Shown here piece by piece: positions 20,442 to 33,457 of a stretch of DNA of 64,000 nt (position 1 is the stretch's first letter; each line of letters begins with the position of its first letter). The notes under the pieces are model-generated. The model did not search any database. It had not been told where the DNA came from and was given only the letters and a program-made list of their open reading frames with translations. Location of the stretch: assembly GCA_038025085.1 (NCBI GenBank), contig CM076140.1, forward strand, positions 16,078,001 through 16,142,000, given 5' to 3'. The position numbers and the translations under genes were made by a program. The DNA is from Tetragonia tetragonoides. Lineage: Eukaryota; Streptophyta; Magnoliopsida; Caryophyllales; Aizoaceae.

Positions 20442-22045
20442 ATGGGAGAACGACCACCATCTCCAGAGGAAACTGATCAATTAAACCGCTCAACCATGAA
20501 ATACAAACGAGTGAGAGCCTCATCTGGACCCAATTCTGATGATGGAGATAGTGAGGTAGATCCCATCTCAAGGGTGCCTGAAACTCCACCCCCCCCCCCC
20601 CTCCCCCCGCCATAGAAAACCCATACCCAAAGAAAAACCTCACTTTCAAAGAAATAATGGCGAATGCAGAGCATCAATCCAATTCCTCGGAATTCTCGTT
20701 TCCTTCTTGGGAAACTGATTGGACGGATGAAGATCTGGTTGATGATGTCCCGCCTGAAGATGATGATCCCAGATGCCCCACAATCTTGCTGACGGCGGCA
20801 GAAAAAGAGCGACTTCGTCGTCCTTGGCGACGAGCTCTAATTGTTCGTATGCTCCATAAAGGGCCTGGGTACAATCAATTAAGAGATAAACTACAGAAAA
20901 AATGGGCTTTGAAGGGTGACTTTGAAATGATTGATGTGGGTTTTGACCATTATGTGGTTAGATTCAAGAACATGGATGACCTACAACATGTTTTGAATCA
21001 AGGATCATGGATCATTAATGATAATTATGTTGTGATTCGCAAGTGGACTCCAAATTTTTTTCCTGATGAAGAGCCAATCCGCTTCCTTACTGCGTGGATT
21101 CGAATTCCCTGAATAAATGCTGAATATTTTGATGCAGTATTCCTCAGAACCATTGCGGAAAAGATTGGAAGGATTAATAGCATTGATCGTACGACCACGG
21201 AAGTAACTCGTAGTCAGTACACCCGACTTAGCGTGGAAGTGGACTTGTCAAAGCCAATTTTATCTAAGTTCAATTTGAATGGTCGTACATGGAGAATTGA
21301 ATGGGAGGGCCTTCGTTTTGTATGCTTCCATTGTGGAAAATTGGGTCATATTGAAGCTCAATGCCCTATCAAAGGACCTGTGTCACAACCAATTTTTGCC
21401 CAGAATGCACTCATTCAAGAACCAACCAAGCCATGTCCTGCACCACGACCTGAAACGGAGGAGGACTATGGCGAGTGGATGATGGTAAAGTGTACTCCTC
21501 GTGGGAGACCAACTCGAGTTAACACAGGGAATGACGCAAACACTGCAGCCAATAATAGCGGAATCAGGGAGCAAGGAAGAGCTAACAGTACTGGAGGGGG
21601 CAGAGCAGGGTCTAGCAGAGCCCGACAACGACCCAACGCCACAAATCAAATGCCCACTCATGATCAAACCCACAATACCCAAGCCACTAACTCCGATAGC
21701 CCACATATGATCTCACATTCAGCCCACTTTATGCCTTTTGTTCGTGAACCGTTACGCTCCATCACCAATTCCCTGCGTAACCCATTTCAACATATCAGTC
21801 CACACAAAGGCCTGCATGTTCTGTCCCACTCCCACCCCAATGACCCGCCCTGCAACATTGACAAGGGTCACCAGGATACTCACCGTGATCAGGAATCCAC
21901 ACAGGACCATCTCCAATCCTCATCACCTGGTGTGCAGGTTGATCATGGGGATCAGGTCTGGTCTACTGCAGATAATGCCCAGAGCTCTTCGATGGATACT
22001 GAAGAGGCTCATGATGAACGAGTCCCATTGAGCATGTCTTTATGA
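20442..22045 (+). pseudogene. LINE ORF1 (DUF4283 + CCHC knuckle), frameshift and one stop
   Basis: Starts MGERPPSPEE. The first frame stops at 20615 because of a C tract (13 C at 20589-20601, T, then 6 C). Downstream, reading continues in another frame with a sensible join into NLTFKEIM. A DUF4283-type region (about 20820-21110; VLNQGSWIINDN, VIRKWTP) carries one TGA at 21110-21112 in the conserved WIRIP(G) motif. The same frame then runs through a zinc knuckle CFHCGKLGHIEAQC (about 21330-21371) to a Pro/His/Gln-rich tail and stops at 22045. It would be an RNA-binding chaperone-type protein of the LINE RNP. Two lesions only. Confidence 0.88.
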
Positions 22046-22126
22046 CATGCCCTGTGACTGATTTGTTAAATCCTTCTTTGGATCGTGCCCACTCATGACA
22101 AATTTCCCTCATAAATTGTTTTTTCC

Positions 22127-25100
22127 ATGAATTTTTTGATTTGGAACACTAGAGGAGCTGGTAGCAGGGAATTTTTGAACACCCTCAGAGAACTCATTCA
22201 TATTCACAAACCCACGCTTTTAGTGTTGGTAGAGACATGGGTTAGCGGGACTCAAGTTGACCATGTTTGTGATAGAATTGGGTACGCAGGCAGATTGGGA
22301 ATCGAAGCACAAGGCTTCAGTGGGGGCATTTGGTTACTATGGAAACCCTCTGAAGTGACAATTACTCCCTTGATTACTCATATGCAACACTTAACTGTGG
22401 AAATCTCGGGTCATGGACAACAACCATGGGTTTTTTCCGCAATTTATGGAAGTCCACGGGAACAAACACGTGAGGAACTTTGGGTACAACTTTCACATTT
22501 TGCTCTGCGTAACAATAAACCTTGGCTCCTCGCTGGAGATTTTAACGAAACTAGAAGCTTGGAAGAGCGTACTGGAAATTCTGTTGGTATAGAAAGGCGC
22601 TGCAGAAGGTTTGATTCTTGGATAGAAGATAACCAGCTTATTTATTTGGGGTATCTTGGCCCCAAATTTACATGGAACAGGGGCAATACACAAGCTACAA
22701 GAACAAGTGCAAGGTTAGACAGAGGTCTTTGCAATGTATTTTGGAGGAAACTTTTTCCTGAAGCATCTGTAAAACATCTTCTCGCTAACCTATCAGACCA
22801 TTGTCCTTTGCTGATTGGTTTTAATGGATTCGCTCCACTGGATTCATGTAATCGCCCATTCAGGTTCCAGGCTGCGTGGTTGTTACATGATAATTTCCAT
22901 GAGTTTCTTGCTCAAAAATGGCGTAAAGGTGCACCTTTACCCGTAGCTTTAGCCTCAATCACAAGCGATTTGTCACAATGGAACAAGGAGGTCTTCGGTA
23001 ATTTATTCCGCAGAAAGAATCGAATTTGGGCTCGGTTGGGTGGTGTTCAAAGACGTCTTGCTGAACGGACCACGACGGGCCTTCTTCGACTGGAGTCTGA
23101 CTTACGAAGGCAACTTGATGAAGTTTTGGAGCAAATAAATGTTTTCTGGTTTCAGAAATCAAGAACCTAGGCTCTCTTGGATGGGGATCGCAATTCAAAA
23201 TATTTCCATGCTAGTACAATAATTAGAAGGAAGCGGAACAGAATTGAAACTCTTCAATCTCCTGATGATGAATGGGTTTCGGATCCTTTGGAGTTATAAA
23301 ACATGGTTACTGGGTTTTTTCAGCAATTATATACAGATGATGAGCCAATGCAGGGGCCGTTTGATCTCCCTCGAGGAAAATTTCCTCAACTGTCTGACAG
23401 TGAATACAGCGATTTGGCCAAGAAATTTTTAAATTCTGAAATAAAAGAGGCGCTTGATACCATGAGTCCTTTCAAAGCGCCTGGACCGGATGGATTTCAC
23501 GCAATATTTTACCAACGCAATTAGAGGTGTCAAACAGGTCGGTCAGGTCGGGTTCGGGTCCGGTCACTTTCGATCGGGTCATTTAACAGGTCGGGTCGTT
23601 TTATTTTCGGGTTGAGAAAAGCTTGTTCATGACCCAATGTGTTAGGGTTCGGGTCGACCCAACGGGTTGAACACTTATTTTTTTAATTTGGTTATAATTG
23701 CATAATTAATTTTATTTTCAGCTTTAAAATAAAAAATTGCCATACTATATTAATATTAGACATAAAAGATATGGTTCTAATCTACTTGAAAAATATTTCG
23801 TAAGGTTTTCACCTGTTATTGGGTTTTTACTAATGCAAAAGAAGTATCAAAATCCATACCAATATGACAATTAGTCAAAATCGTTTCATAAGTAATAGAA
23901 AAACTCCTATTTAAGAGAAATATGAAATTAGGAATCTCAAAGTTAGTTGATATGTTATAAATTTTGATATGATAAAGTCAATTGTCATCCATTTTTCTCA
24001 TGTTGAGGTGTTTTATTTTGAACGTCTCAACCCAACGGGTCGACCCAGAGCGGGTTCGGGTTTGACCCAATAAATATCGGTTTTTCGGGTTCAGTATGCA
24101 TCGGGTTTTGAGTTGGAATTCTTTGTTCATGACCCAGACTTTTCGGGTCGGTATGGGTCGAGTTTTCGAGTCGGATCAAATTTTGATAGCTCTAAACACA
24201 ATTGGCCGCTCATCAGAGATGAAGTCTGCTCCATTGCTTCGATGATCCTTAATGGGGTCTCGTCTCCTGAAGTACTGAATGAAACACTCATTGTTCTTAT
24301 ACCAAAGAATGACAACCCGGAGCGAGTAAATCACTTGAGACCGATTTCCTTGTGTAATGTGGCTTTAAAATTGTTACCAAAACAATTGTTAATCGCCTCA
24401 AGACTATCCTTCCAAAGGTCATAGAGCCAACACAAACGAGCTTCGTTCCAGGTCGACAAATCACAGATAACGTGGTCATTGTACAAGAATTACTCCATAC
24501 AATGAGGTGTAGTACTAAAAAGTCGGGAATGATGGCGGTGAAAATCGACCTTGAGAAGGCATATGACCGCATACGTTGGTCATTCATCCGAGATACACTC
24601 TCTGAGTTGGGTATTCCTATTAATCTTACAGAGGTTATTATGGGCTGCATATCTACAGCAAGTATGAGTTTTCTTTGGAACGGGTCTAAAACATCAGAGT
24701 TCAAACCTAGTCGGGGGGTGAGACAGGGCGACCCACTATCACCATACATTTTTGTCTTATGTATGGAACATCTCACTCATATTATTAATGAAGCAGTAGC
24801 AATGGGAGCATGGAAAACTGTCCGAGCAAGCAAAGATGGCTCTGATATTTCGCATCTCTTCTTTGCCGATGATCTCGTGCTCTTTGCGGAAGCATCATTG
24901 GAGCAAATGGAAATTATTAAATTTTGCCTTAATAAATTCTTTGATGCCTCTGGGGAAAGAGTTAATTTCAGCAAATGTAGCGTTAGCTTCTCGAAGGGCG
25001 TGACAAATGAACTTGCTGATGAAATTGGAAGATTGGCCAGGATGGAAGTTGCTGATAACCTCGGCACTTATCTAGGAGTACCTACAGCAAAGGGTCGAGT

Positions 25101-26922
25101 AACACGCAACACCTATCAGCATATTCTTGATAAAATAAATTCAAGGCTTGCAGGCTGGAAAAATAAGTATTTGTCAATCGCGGGCCGAGTCACCTTAGCC
25201 CAATCCGCTCTTACTAGTATCCCATATTACTCTATGCAGACAGCCCAACTACCCAAGTCCGTATGTGACGAGATTGATAAACGTGCTAGGGATTTTATTT
25301 GGGGGAGTACAGAGGATAAAAAGCGTGTGCACTTGGTTAAATGGCAGACTGTAATTCAACCTAAAGAGGCTGGAGGACTCGGTTTGCGTTCAATGAGGCA
25401 AACCAATGCAGCTTTTCTAACAAAGCTTGGATGGCGAACGTTAACTGAACCTGAGAGTTTGTGGTCTCGCGTGGTTCATAGCAAATACTGCTCCGGTAGA
25501 TGTGATGTGGACATGTTTGTTCCACAGCGCGCCATGTCAAATAGTTGGAAAGGAGTAATTGATGCTGCTCCAACTCTAAAGCAAGGGGTGAGATCAGTCA
25601 TTGGTGAAGGACATAATACGTTCTTCTGGCTTCATAATTGGGCATCTGACCGTCCCCTTGAGAATGACGCTCTTCAGCCGCTAACCGATGAGAAACTAGG
25701 GAGAACGGTTGCGGAATATTGGGATGGTGAACAATAGAAGTGGGATGAGTTCTCACATCTCCTCCCCCATGAGCAGTTAAACCTCATTGCAGTACACAAG
25801 GTTGTTCATTCTGGCAGTTCTCTTGACCGCTTGTCATGGAGCAAAACCACCTCTGGGGAATTCTCCGTGAAGACGGCACTTGAAATCATTCGAGCCGATG
25901 TCACAACGCTTCCTGATGCTCGATGGAAGGCAGTGTGGAGGACTACAGCCTCACAACGAGTCCGTCAATTTTTATGGCTTGCTATCCATGATAGCTTCTC
26001 ATCCAACGCCAACCGAGTTAGGCGACATATGGCGGAGGACGTTGCGTGTGGGTTTTGTGGCCACTTTGAGGAATCTGGCCTACATATCTTGCTTGAGTGC
26101 CCTGCTGCACGTGAGGTATGGAACTCACTCTTGTACCCTAGTTCACGAGCCTCGTTCTATAATTCATCACTGTCAGATTGAATTTTTTATAATATTAAGC
26201 CTAATGATAAATGGGCAACAATATTTGCCACCACCCTCTGGTGGCTTTGGCGTTGGCGAAACACAAGAGCTCTTGGGGAGGCTGATGAAATGCCAGCTAA
26301 CCGTGGGTTATTTGTGATTGCACGTGGTAATGAATACTTAGAAGCAGAGTCAAGGAGACAACAAACTAACAGTGGGGTTAAGAGACAGCGAACTGAGACC
26401 TACATTCGATGGTCCTCTCCTCCAATAGGATGGGTAAAACTCAATACAGACGGAGCGGCTAAAGGAAACCCGGGATTGGCTGGAGGAGGAGGCATTTTTA
26501 GAGCAGACAATGGTGCATATATACGAGCATACACAGCAAAAATGGGAACAGGCACCTCTGTGATGACAGAGCTAATGGCTATTTTACATGGGCTCCAGAT
26601 AGCAAAGCGACTTGGCATCCCAAAATTGATTGTTGAGACGGACTCGGAACTTGCCCTCAACCTACTCACTAATCCCACGCCTCAGTTTAGTCCTTATTTT
26701 TTTCTACTGGAACAGAGCAAGGATATAATCAAGGGTACAAATTGGCAGTTCAAGTTGGTGCATGTTTACAGGGAGGCAAATGCAGCTGCAGATTGGTTGG
26801 CAAATTACAGTTTAATGATCCCATACTCCTTTCGGGAGTTTGAGGCCCCCATTCCTAGTATGATGAAAATTCTATTTGAGGACCTTGTAGGGTTCGCAAA
26901 GCCTAGAATAATAGTTAGCTAG
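22127..26922 (+). pseudogene. LINE ORF2: endonuclease, reverse transcriptase, zinc finger, RNase H; broken
   Basis: The EEP endonuclease starts MNFLIWNTRGAG and has LLAGDFNE and SDHCPLL catalytic motifs (22127-22830). RT follows with IDLEKAYDRIRW, GVRQGDPLSPYIF and the catalytic FFADDLVLF (about 24861). A zf-RVT finger CGFCGHFEESGLHILLEC is at about 26046-26100. RNase H (about 26425-26840) retains LNTDGA, TELMAI, VETDSE and AAADWLA. Lesions: TAG 23168, TAA 23297, a MITE at 23522-24194, a one-base frameshift near 24361-24372, TAG 25735 and TGA 26179. Three of the four stops fall where Trp is expected or likely. All domains are otherwise complete. Confidence 0.93.
23522..24194. mobile_element. 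hAT-like MITE with GGGTC core nested in LINE ORF2 (673 bp)
   Basis: Ends TAGAGGTGTCAAAC and the complement of TTTGATAGCTCTA. Target duplications AACGCAAT (23514-23521) and AACACAAT (24195-24202) match at 7 of 8. The LINE reading frame (…FYQRN, then WPLIRDEV…) rejoins exactly across it. Terminal GGGTCGGGTTCGGG arrays flank about 350 bp of AT-rich unique DNA. Confidence 0.93.
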
Positions 26923-27147
26923 TTTTATTTTTTCCTGCATTTTGTTTCTTTGGGCTTTAGCCTTTCATGTTACCAAAAAAAAAAAAAACTAGTACGGGTG
27001 ATTTTATTTCTGCAATTGGACCTAAAAAGTTGAATATAATATATGAGAAACTTAGTTGAGAGTTGAAACAAAGCTTAAAGTTAAAAGTTAGAACTAACAT
27101 TGCCAAAAATACCCATAAACTAGAGCTTAACTTATACTAAGAAAGGG

Positions 27148-27796
27148 TAAGGGTATGCGTAATCGGGTATCTATCAGGTATTGTACTACCCGCAATTGCA
27201 ATTGGATCCACCGATTCCTAATTCTTAGAAATTGGAATCAGAATTAATTGCGACTGATTTCTAATTCCTAGAAATTGGAATTGAATCCACTACCGAATAC
27301 CCACCGATTCCATATTAATTCTAGATTTAGTAGTTTTTGACTGATTTTGTTTAGTGCGTAGAATATAGAGTAGTTCTATTTTTTGCATAGAAATAATTTG
27401 ATATATTTTAAACTACAAGACCATGGTTTAAATTGGGGGTATGAAGAACTTCAATGGCATCATCAGCCCAGATTGTGTTTACTCGGCAGATTTTAAGCAT
27501 TAGCTACTGAAAGTGTGAAACGATCAACTACACCAACTCTCTGATTGATTAGCATCTTGGCTTTGGCTTATAGTAGAAAGACTAGCTTTCAATCTTATTG
27601 CACAATACATTTGTGTCATCAGTAAATTGGATATATCATTACTTGATTAAATAAAAAAGAAATTGGTTTTGTACCGAATATTTAATCTGTTCGATTCTTA
27701 AAATACGGGAATCGGAATTGCAATTAATTGATATATACTGCCGGTTCTGTTTTTGGGAATTGAAAATGGTTGACCCGAAATTTCTGCTCACCCTTA
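27148..27796. mobile_element. hAT-like MITE with GATTCC/GGAATC core (649 bp)
   Basis: Ends TAAGGGTATGCG and the complement of TGCTCACCCTTA. Target duplications AGAAAGGG (27140-27147) and AGAAAAGG (27797-27804) match at 7 of 8. Inner arms are rich in CCGATTCCTAATTC-like units around a unique centre. Confidence 0.75.
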
Positions 27797-27804
27797 AGAA
27801 AAGG

Positions 27805-28974
27805 TACTATTATGATTTTATGTTCTAACTTCTTTTTTGATACGACGAACTCGTAACCATTACTCTTAAGATGTACATAATATAAATCTCGAGTATATGT
27901 AATAATTTGTAAACAAACATACACCAAACTAATCAATAAAATAAATCTTATAAATAGATTCGACAAAAAAAGTCTAACAAAAATTCTAAACTCACTATAT
28001 CTATCATAAAATTCAACTTCACCACAAACTTCACTACCAACTTCACTAAACCCTTATGTTCTTACCTCTCAGGCACACGTGTTTATTGATGATAAAATTA
28101 AAGGAGATTAGATCCTAAGCCACGTCTGATCCATTCCATTAAATAATCATTCAAAAACCAAGTTTATTGCTTCTGTTCTGGACAAAGAGAAATGAAATAC
28201 TCCACGGGACCACAACCCATTCACATTAATAATCATTATCATTCTCGGAATAAGAATCTGCTTTTTACTTAGCTTTTCTTTCTATGACTAGATATTTTCT
28301 TCATTTGTTTTAGAGTATGATTATTGTAAAGCCACGTGGCAATCGATTCATGTGTATACTCAATTAATCCTCGCTCATACCTGGCTTAAGAGATGAACGT
28401 GCAAATAATAAGATGGCCCCATCAAGTTTTATAAATCTCGAATCTACCAAGATTATATAATTTTATGCTGATTAATTATTAGTCAGCGTAATTAAACCCT
28501 GAGGGAATCAGTCTTCTGAGATTTATTTCAGAAATTTTAGGTTTGAGTGTCCTTGAGGTACTGAAACTTTTCCTGATTATTAATTTTAAGAGTCATTGAA
28601 TTAGTCAAGTAAAATTCGGATACCCATTGTATCTGAAACAAAAATTATTATTACTCAGCGTTGATCATTTTAGATCGAAGTCATATGCTCATATATATAA
28701 AATGTATACTTTAACTTGTGCCATGCTGCATATATAGTGATACACATCATCAATGAAATCATGAAAGGGCGTGGATTGTGGAAGTTTTTCTATTGTTGTT
28801 GTCGTCGTCAAAATGACACTAACAATTTTAACGTGGAAATCTCAAAATCGGGAAAAAAAACATGACAAATCATTATTTTCATGTGTATGTGTGTTTTGAT
28901 TACTTTCCCACCGTTCAGTTTATGTGCTAAGACATATTACATGGCTCTTTCCTTGGAGAGTGTCCAATCTATAT
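27805..28974. other. Intergenic AT-rich DNA
   Basis: No gene seen. A G-box palindrome GCCACGTGGC lies at about 28332-28341, without an adjacent gene to relate it to. Confidence 0.5.
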
Positions 28975-28977
28975 TTT

Positions 28978-29399
28978 GGATGTGTTCGGCAACCAGTTTT
29001 TAGGTAGTTGTTAGTGGTTTGAACTAGTTAAACCACTACCTATTCTAATTTATTGTGTTCGGTAACTAGCTTTGAATAGTTGTTGATAGCTGTTAAAGTA
29101 GTGTTTTACAAAAGCTAATAAAATTAGCCTTTCAATTCCAAAGGCTAGCTGTTGGAATTATTTAGGCATTTGATCCCGATTCTACCCATTTATTTTTAAT
29201 AATAAATAATAATAATATGTCCTTTATGTCATTTTACATCAATCACCTAACCAAACCGCTAACTTTACCGAACACTAAACTAAGTAAACAACTAACAGTT
29301 ACGTACCGCTCATGACAACTAATAATAGCTAGTTCAACCGCTAACCACTAATAAAACAGCTACGATTACAGCTACAACTAATTATTCCCGAACAGACCC
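28978..29399. mobile_element. PIF/Harbinger-like MITE (422 bp)
   Basis: Ends GGATGTGTTCGGCAAC and the complement of ATTCCCGAACAGACCC. A 3-bp TTT flanks each side (28975-28977, 29400-29402). The arms contain GTTAGTGGTT / AACCACTA, an extended inverted repeat. A 5' fragment of the same family lies at 53415-53625. Confidence 0.7.
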
Positions 29400-29402
29400 T
29401 TT

Positions 29403-29872
29403 ATAGACTTAACTATTTCTATATCTTAATTACATTAGTATTAAGAAACTCCCTTTAGCTAATTAATATTGCTAATACCTAAGTACCTAACTCAACATAC
29501 AATCAAGACATAGTAATAATTATTTTCTACCTTTTTTTTTGAAGGGAGGATCGCGTCTACTCATTTACTTGAGTCGGTCATCTCATAAAAAATAAGTTAA
29601 ATTTACCAACGCATATAATTTACGGACTATCACATGTTCTCATACCAAAAAAAAAAATACAATGGACCTTCTCTAGACTTCACTTGTTACTCATTTGAGA
29701 GCACAAGTGAAAAGTTGACCACACTCAAAATAAAGACCCCCAACATTAAGCCGGTGAGTCCCATAGAATGGCAGACGTGTGCACTTAGGCCACCAGCCCA
29801 CCATTAAAAAAATAAAATAAATAAACACTATGGTTTTTTTCCTTTCATGGTTTTAGACTCAGTTTTTCTTCT

Positions 29873-29913
<41 letters not shown>

Positions 29914-32100
29914 TCTAAAATCTTCCTTAATTAGTAGAATTTCGTATGTCCTTTTGCAGGCCAAAGTGCTCTTGGTTGATTGACCTACGCATCTACCCAA
30001 CTCGGGTAAAAAGGCTCTCAATTCTCTCTTTTCCTCTAATTTTATACTGCTTCTACAAAGATTTTTCATTTTCTTTCTATAACTTTTCATGGGGTTTCAA
30101 CTTTTATATCCGTACAACTTTTCCACACCTTTCGACTATATTTTGGAAAATACTTAACCGTTTCACCCATGTACTTTGATGACCTTTGTTTAAATTTTCT
30201 TTTTTTGCCGGGAAAAATGGTTATTTTCTTAATTTAAATAAAGAAAGTTTGTCGCAAATGGTTTCAGATAGTGATTTAAAAGTTGAAACACTGAAAAAGT
30301 AGTTATTTAAAAACATAAATTATTAAAATAGTTATCGCAAAAAAAAGTTGATTTTATAAGATAGTTTTCGACCACGCATGTTTCCTAGTGCATATTCTAT
30401 AATTTGTCTAGTGATTAATCATCTTGGATGTTAGCCCTTCAAAAAAAAAAGGTTGTTAGATATACATAGCACAAATCATTTACTCTAAAAGAGTTGTTAT
30501 ATGACATTTACAATGGTAAAATCCCTTATATAACAGATCTATCAAAATAAGTATCAACTTCACTAAAAGCAATTTACTGCTTAAATTATCGAGTTTGACG
30601 ATGAGTCCGTCTATTTTGCCATATGTAAAAACTCCTCAGATTTTTTTTTTCTTCTTCTTTTTCCTTAGGATACAGATCGTTAGTGTCATCATGTAATCTA
30701 ATTTCTTTGAAGCAACAAAAACTAGTTCAAATGTATCTTCAAATTAAAATCCTTACTATTTTAAATCCAGAAACGATCAATATTGAAATATGAGCTTGGA
30801 GTAGGTGGCGTAATGGAGTACCCTTTACTTACTCCAAAATTTATTTAGATTCGAGTCTCATTTCCCTCCAAGATGGGAGGCTTCATTGTTGTTCCAAAAA
30901 AACAATGCTCAAACATAGAAGTAGTCAGTAGGGAGAATATATATATCTTATAAGATAATTAAACCATCATTGACATAAAATAAGACGAATAATACCAAGC
31001 ACGTCAAAATAAATCCTTATCACAATATTAATTGAAAAAGGGAACCAAGAGTGCCCTACAAATGCAATTAAATAAATAAAAAAGTCACTAATTATAACAA
31101 TATGAAATGCATTTTGTCCTGGAAACATAACCAATCAAATTCATAATGGAAAAAAGAGATAGGAGTAAATGCCAACAAGTTCTTGAGAATAAGTTCCTGA
31201 TTAGACTGCTATTTAAGGAAAGAGTAGGGAACATTGATAGACATATATTTTCAATTATAAATTGTTATGATTAAACTATACACAAAAAAAACATTACACA
31301 CATTTTTTTCTTAAATTTTGGAAAAATGATATGTCTAATCATTCGTTGAATTGGATCATTATGTGACAAATCTTTGGTGATACCTTAGACAAAATGCACT
31401 TACATTATGTGGGCCAAAAAGGAGCCAGTCATGCTTTACCTTATATTATAGGACAAAGAAGAGTTATTTGGGGGGGTGATGAGTGTCAATAATATTTGCT
31501 TAACTTGGAGTAAACAAGTAGAGACATAAGCCAAACTCTTAAAACACTCTTTACCAAAATAGAAAAACAAAAACTAAAATGATCTTTCTCTAGGTTCTAG
31601 ACTTTGCAAAGAAATGACCTAAACCAAAGTATCAATACCGAATCCCCTTTTCAAAAACTAGTGCAGATGAACCGAACTTATACCAAACCTACGTTTGAGG
31701 TGCCACTCCTCTCTTAGTTGCATAGTACTATTATGCATATGCATTACTTAAAGATTAAATTGTAATGATCTGTTTTGACATTTACATCATTTTATGTTTG
31801 TACGTAACAGATGACGTGTTTGGATCCCGTAAAGTTTCTTTTTCTAGAGTTTTGCAAAGTACTTTCTTTTTCTCTATCCCTCTTCTCTAAGGCTCTAACT
31901 ACCAATTTTTCAAAAAAAAAACTCTCCCCTTCTAATCTAAGGATTCCGAGTTTCCAAACCCCCCCCCCCTAATCCACTGATAAGAGAGAGAAACTTTAGA
32001 AGAAAAACTCTAAAAGATCTATTCTCGAAGATGACATGAAATTTAGTAAAGGCCATCTTGGAAGATTTATGAGCAAGTACTTAATTTTAAGTGTCTCTTA
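29403..32100. other. Intergenic AT-rich DNA with poly(T) tract
   Basis: No gene seen. A run of 38 T at 29875-29912 could be the tail of an old minus-strand retroposon whose body is not recognisable. A C9 run lies near 31961. The 81-codon minus frame at 29845-30090 is a poly-Lys artefact of the T tract. Confidence 0.5.
30805..30908 (+). mobile_element. Short tRNA-headed SINE (AU-like)
   Basis: Box A-like GTGGCGTAATGG and box B AGATTCGAGTCTCA are about 50 bp apart. The 3' end is TTGTTGTTCC followed by A7, as in AU-type plant SINEs (family knowledge). No target duplication found. Confidence 0.5.
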
Positions 32101-32110
32101 TTTTAAACAT

Positions 32111-33078
32111 GGAACTGCTTAATGTAAATCTTATATTATTAAACGCAAATCTTTTTGTCTCAATACTTACCAAAATGCCCTTTTATTTGAAAGGAAACTT
32201 ACTTCATCGTTATTTTTTTTTCTCATTCATTGTAAAGACCTAAATTGAATCACCAATTCACCGTGAACTATACCTTTAATCAATGCAATATTTTGAATGC
32301 AAATAAGATAACATTCAGATCGCAATTACAGTAAAATGAACAATTGAACTTCTCTTTTCAGAACAAAAAATAATGATTGAACTTTTCTTAATTATTCATT
32401 CTTCATGATATGAGGTGGTGGCTGGGCGGCGGCGAGGCGTGACGGCTAGAGTTTGGACTAGTGGTGGTTGCGGAAGGGTGGACGTCATGCGATGTGGTTG
32501 CCCCCCCCCCCCCCCATCCCGACCCCAGTGAGTTAACTCGCCAAACGACCCTTTTGGCTGTTGAACTCCTGATGGCGGTGTTTTGGGCTATCTTCTCTTA
32601 AGGCTATCAATAACCTACAACTCTACAGGCTTTCTTCTCTTAAGGCTATCAGTAATCTACAAGTTACAACCATGTTCTTGCATAGAGTGACAGAGATAGC
32701 ATTAGATAAAAGCCTATCAAAAGGAATAAACAAGGATATGCTAACGTAATCACACCTTACTCATGTCATAGCAACCGGCCATGAACCTCAGGCTGAACCC
32801 ATTACAAACATAGATTTGGGAATAAATCATCAACATTTATGCAATGATGAATGATGATGATAAATGATGATGATGCTGATGAACGATGAATGATGAAAAA
32901 TTGGGAGGTTAATCACGGGGAGTGCAAATCAGCAAGGCACCAGTAGCCAATGTCGAGAGAGAGGGAGAAAAAGTTGGGTTAATGGAAATTAAGGATTTGG
33001 CATATAAGGACTGATGAGGGTATTTTGGGAAAAATGATTTGCGTTTAGTAAATTTGAGATTTACGTTTAGCAATCCCC
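32111..33078. mobile_element. TIR element of about 970 bp, Mutator-like
   Basis: Termini of about 43 bp are inverted: left GGAACTGCTTAATGTAAATC, right complement GGGGATTGCTAAACGTAAAT, both continuing into TTAAACGCAAATC-like sequence. The flanks share ATTTTAAA (32100-32107 and 33079-33086), an imprecise target duplication. The interior includes a GC-rich patch (32410-32470), a long C run near 32502-32516 and GATGAT repeats near 32840-32890. No transposase frame. Confidence 0.65.
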
Positions 33079-33088
33079 ATTTTAAAAT

Positions 33089-33452
33089 AAGACTTCTAGT
33101 TCTAAAGAGATTAATCCCCCACCCCCAAACAAAATAAAAGGAAAAGAAGACAACTATATTTTAAGAATCAAGAGATACTCTACTGACTAACATGAAACAT
33201 CTGCATTTTCTCCTTAAGAAATAATCATTTTATGTTTTGCATTATCTATGTTTTCTCTTAGATTAAACCTTCAACAAAAAAGGAGTAACATAAATCACAT
33301 TTTTACTTCAAATCCACTTAATTAAAATTTTAAGTTGAATTGGAATAACCGTAAATCTATTTGTATAACAAGAATGGAGGTCGCTTCGATTATTAGTTGT
33401 GTTTAACAATGGACGTTTATCTTTCTATCAAAAGTGTTGAGAGAGCAAATAA
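33089..33452. other. Short intergenic stretch
   Basis: AT-rich, no feature recognised between the TIR element and the copia target site. Confidence 0.5.
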
Positions 33453-33457
33453 CTCGA

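Larger units (their letters stand above)
20403..26987 (+). mobile_element. L1-type LINE, near full length (6.6 kb), with nested MITE
   Basis: A perfect 15-bp target duplication ACTAGTACGGGTGAT lies at 20388-20402 and 26988-27002, and a poly(A) tail of about 14 A ends the element. ORF1 (20442-22045) and ORF2 (22127-26922) are in the usual order. The 5' UTR is only about 39 bp, so a few bases may be missing at the 5' end. Both ORFs carry lesions and a hAT-like MITE interrupts ORF2, so this copy cannot move by itself. Confidence 0.95.
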
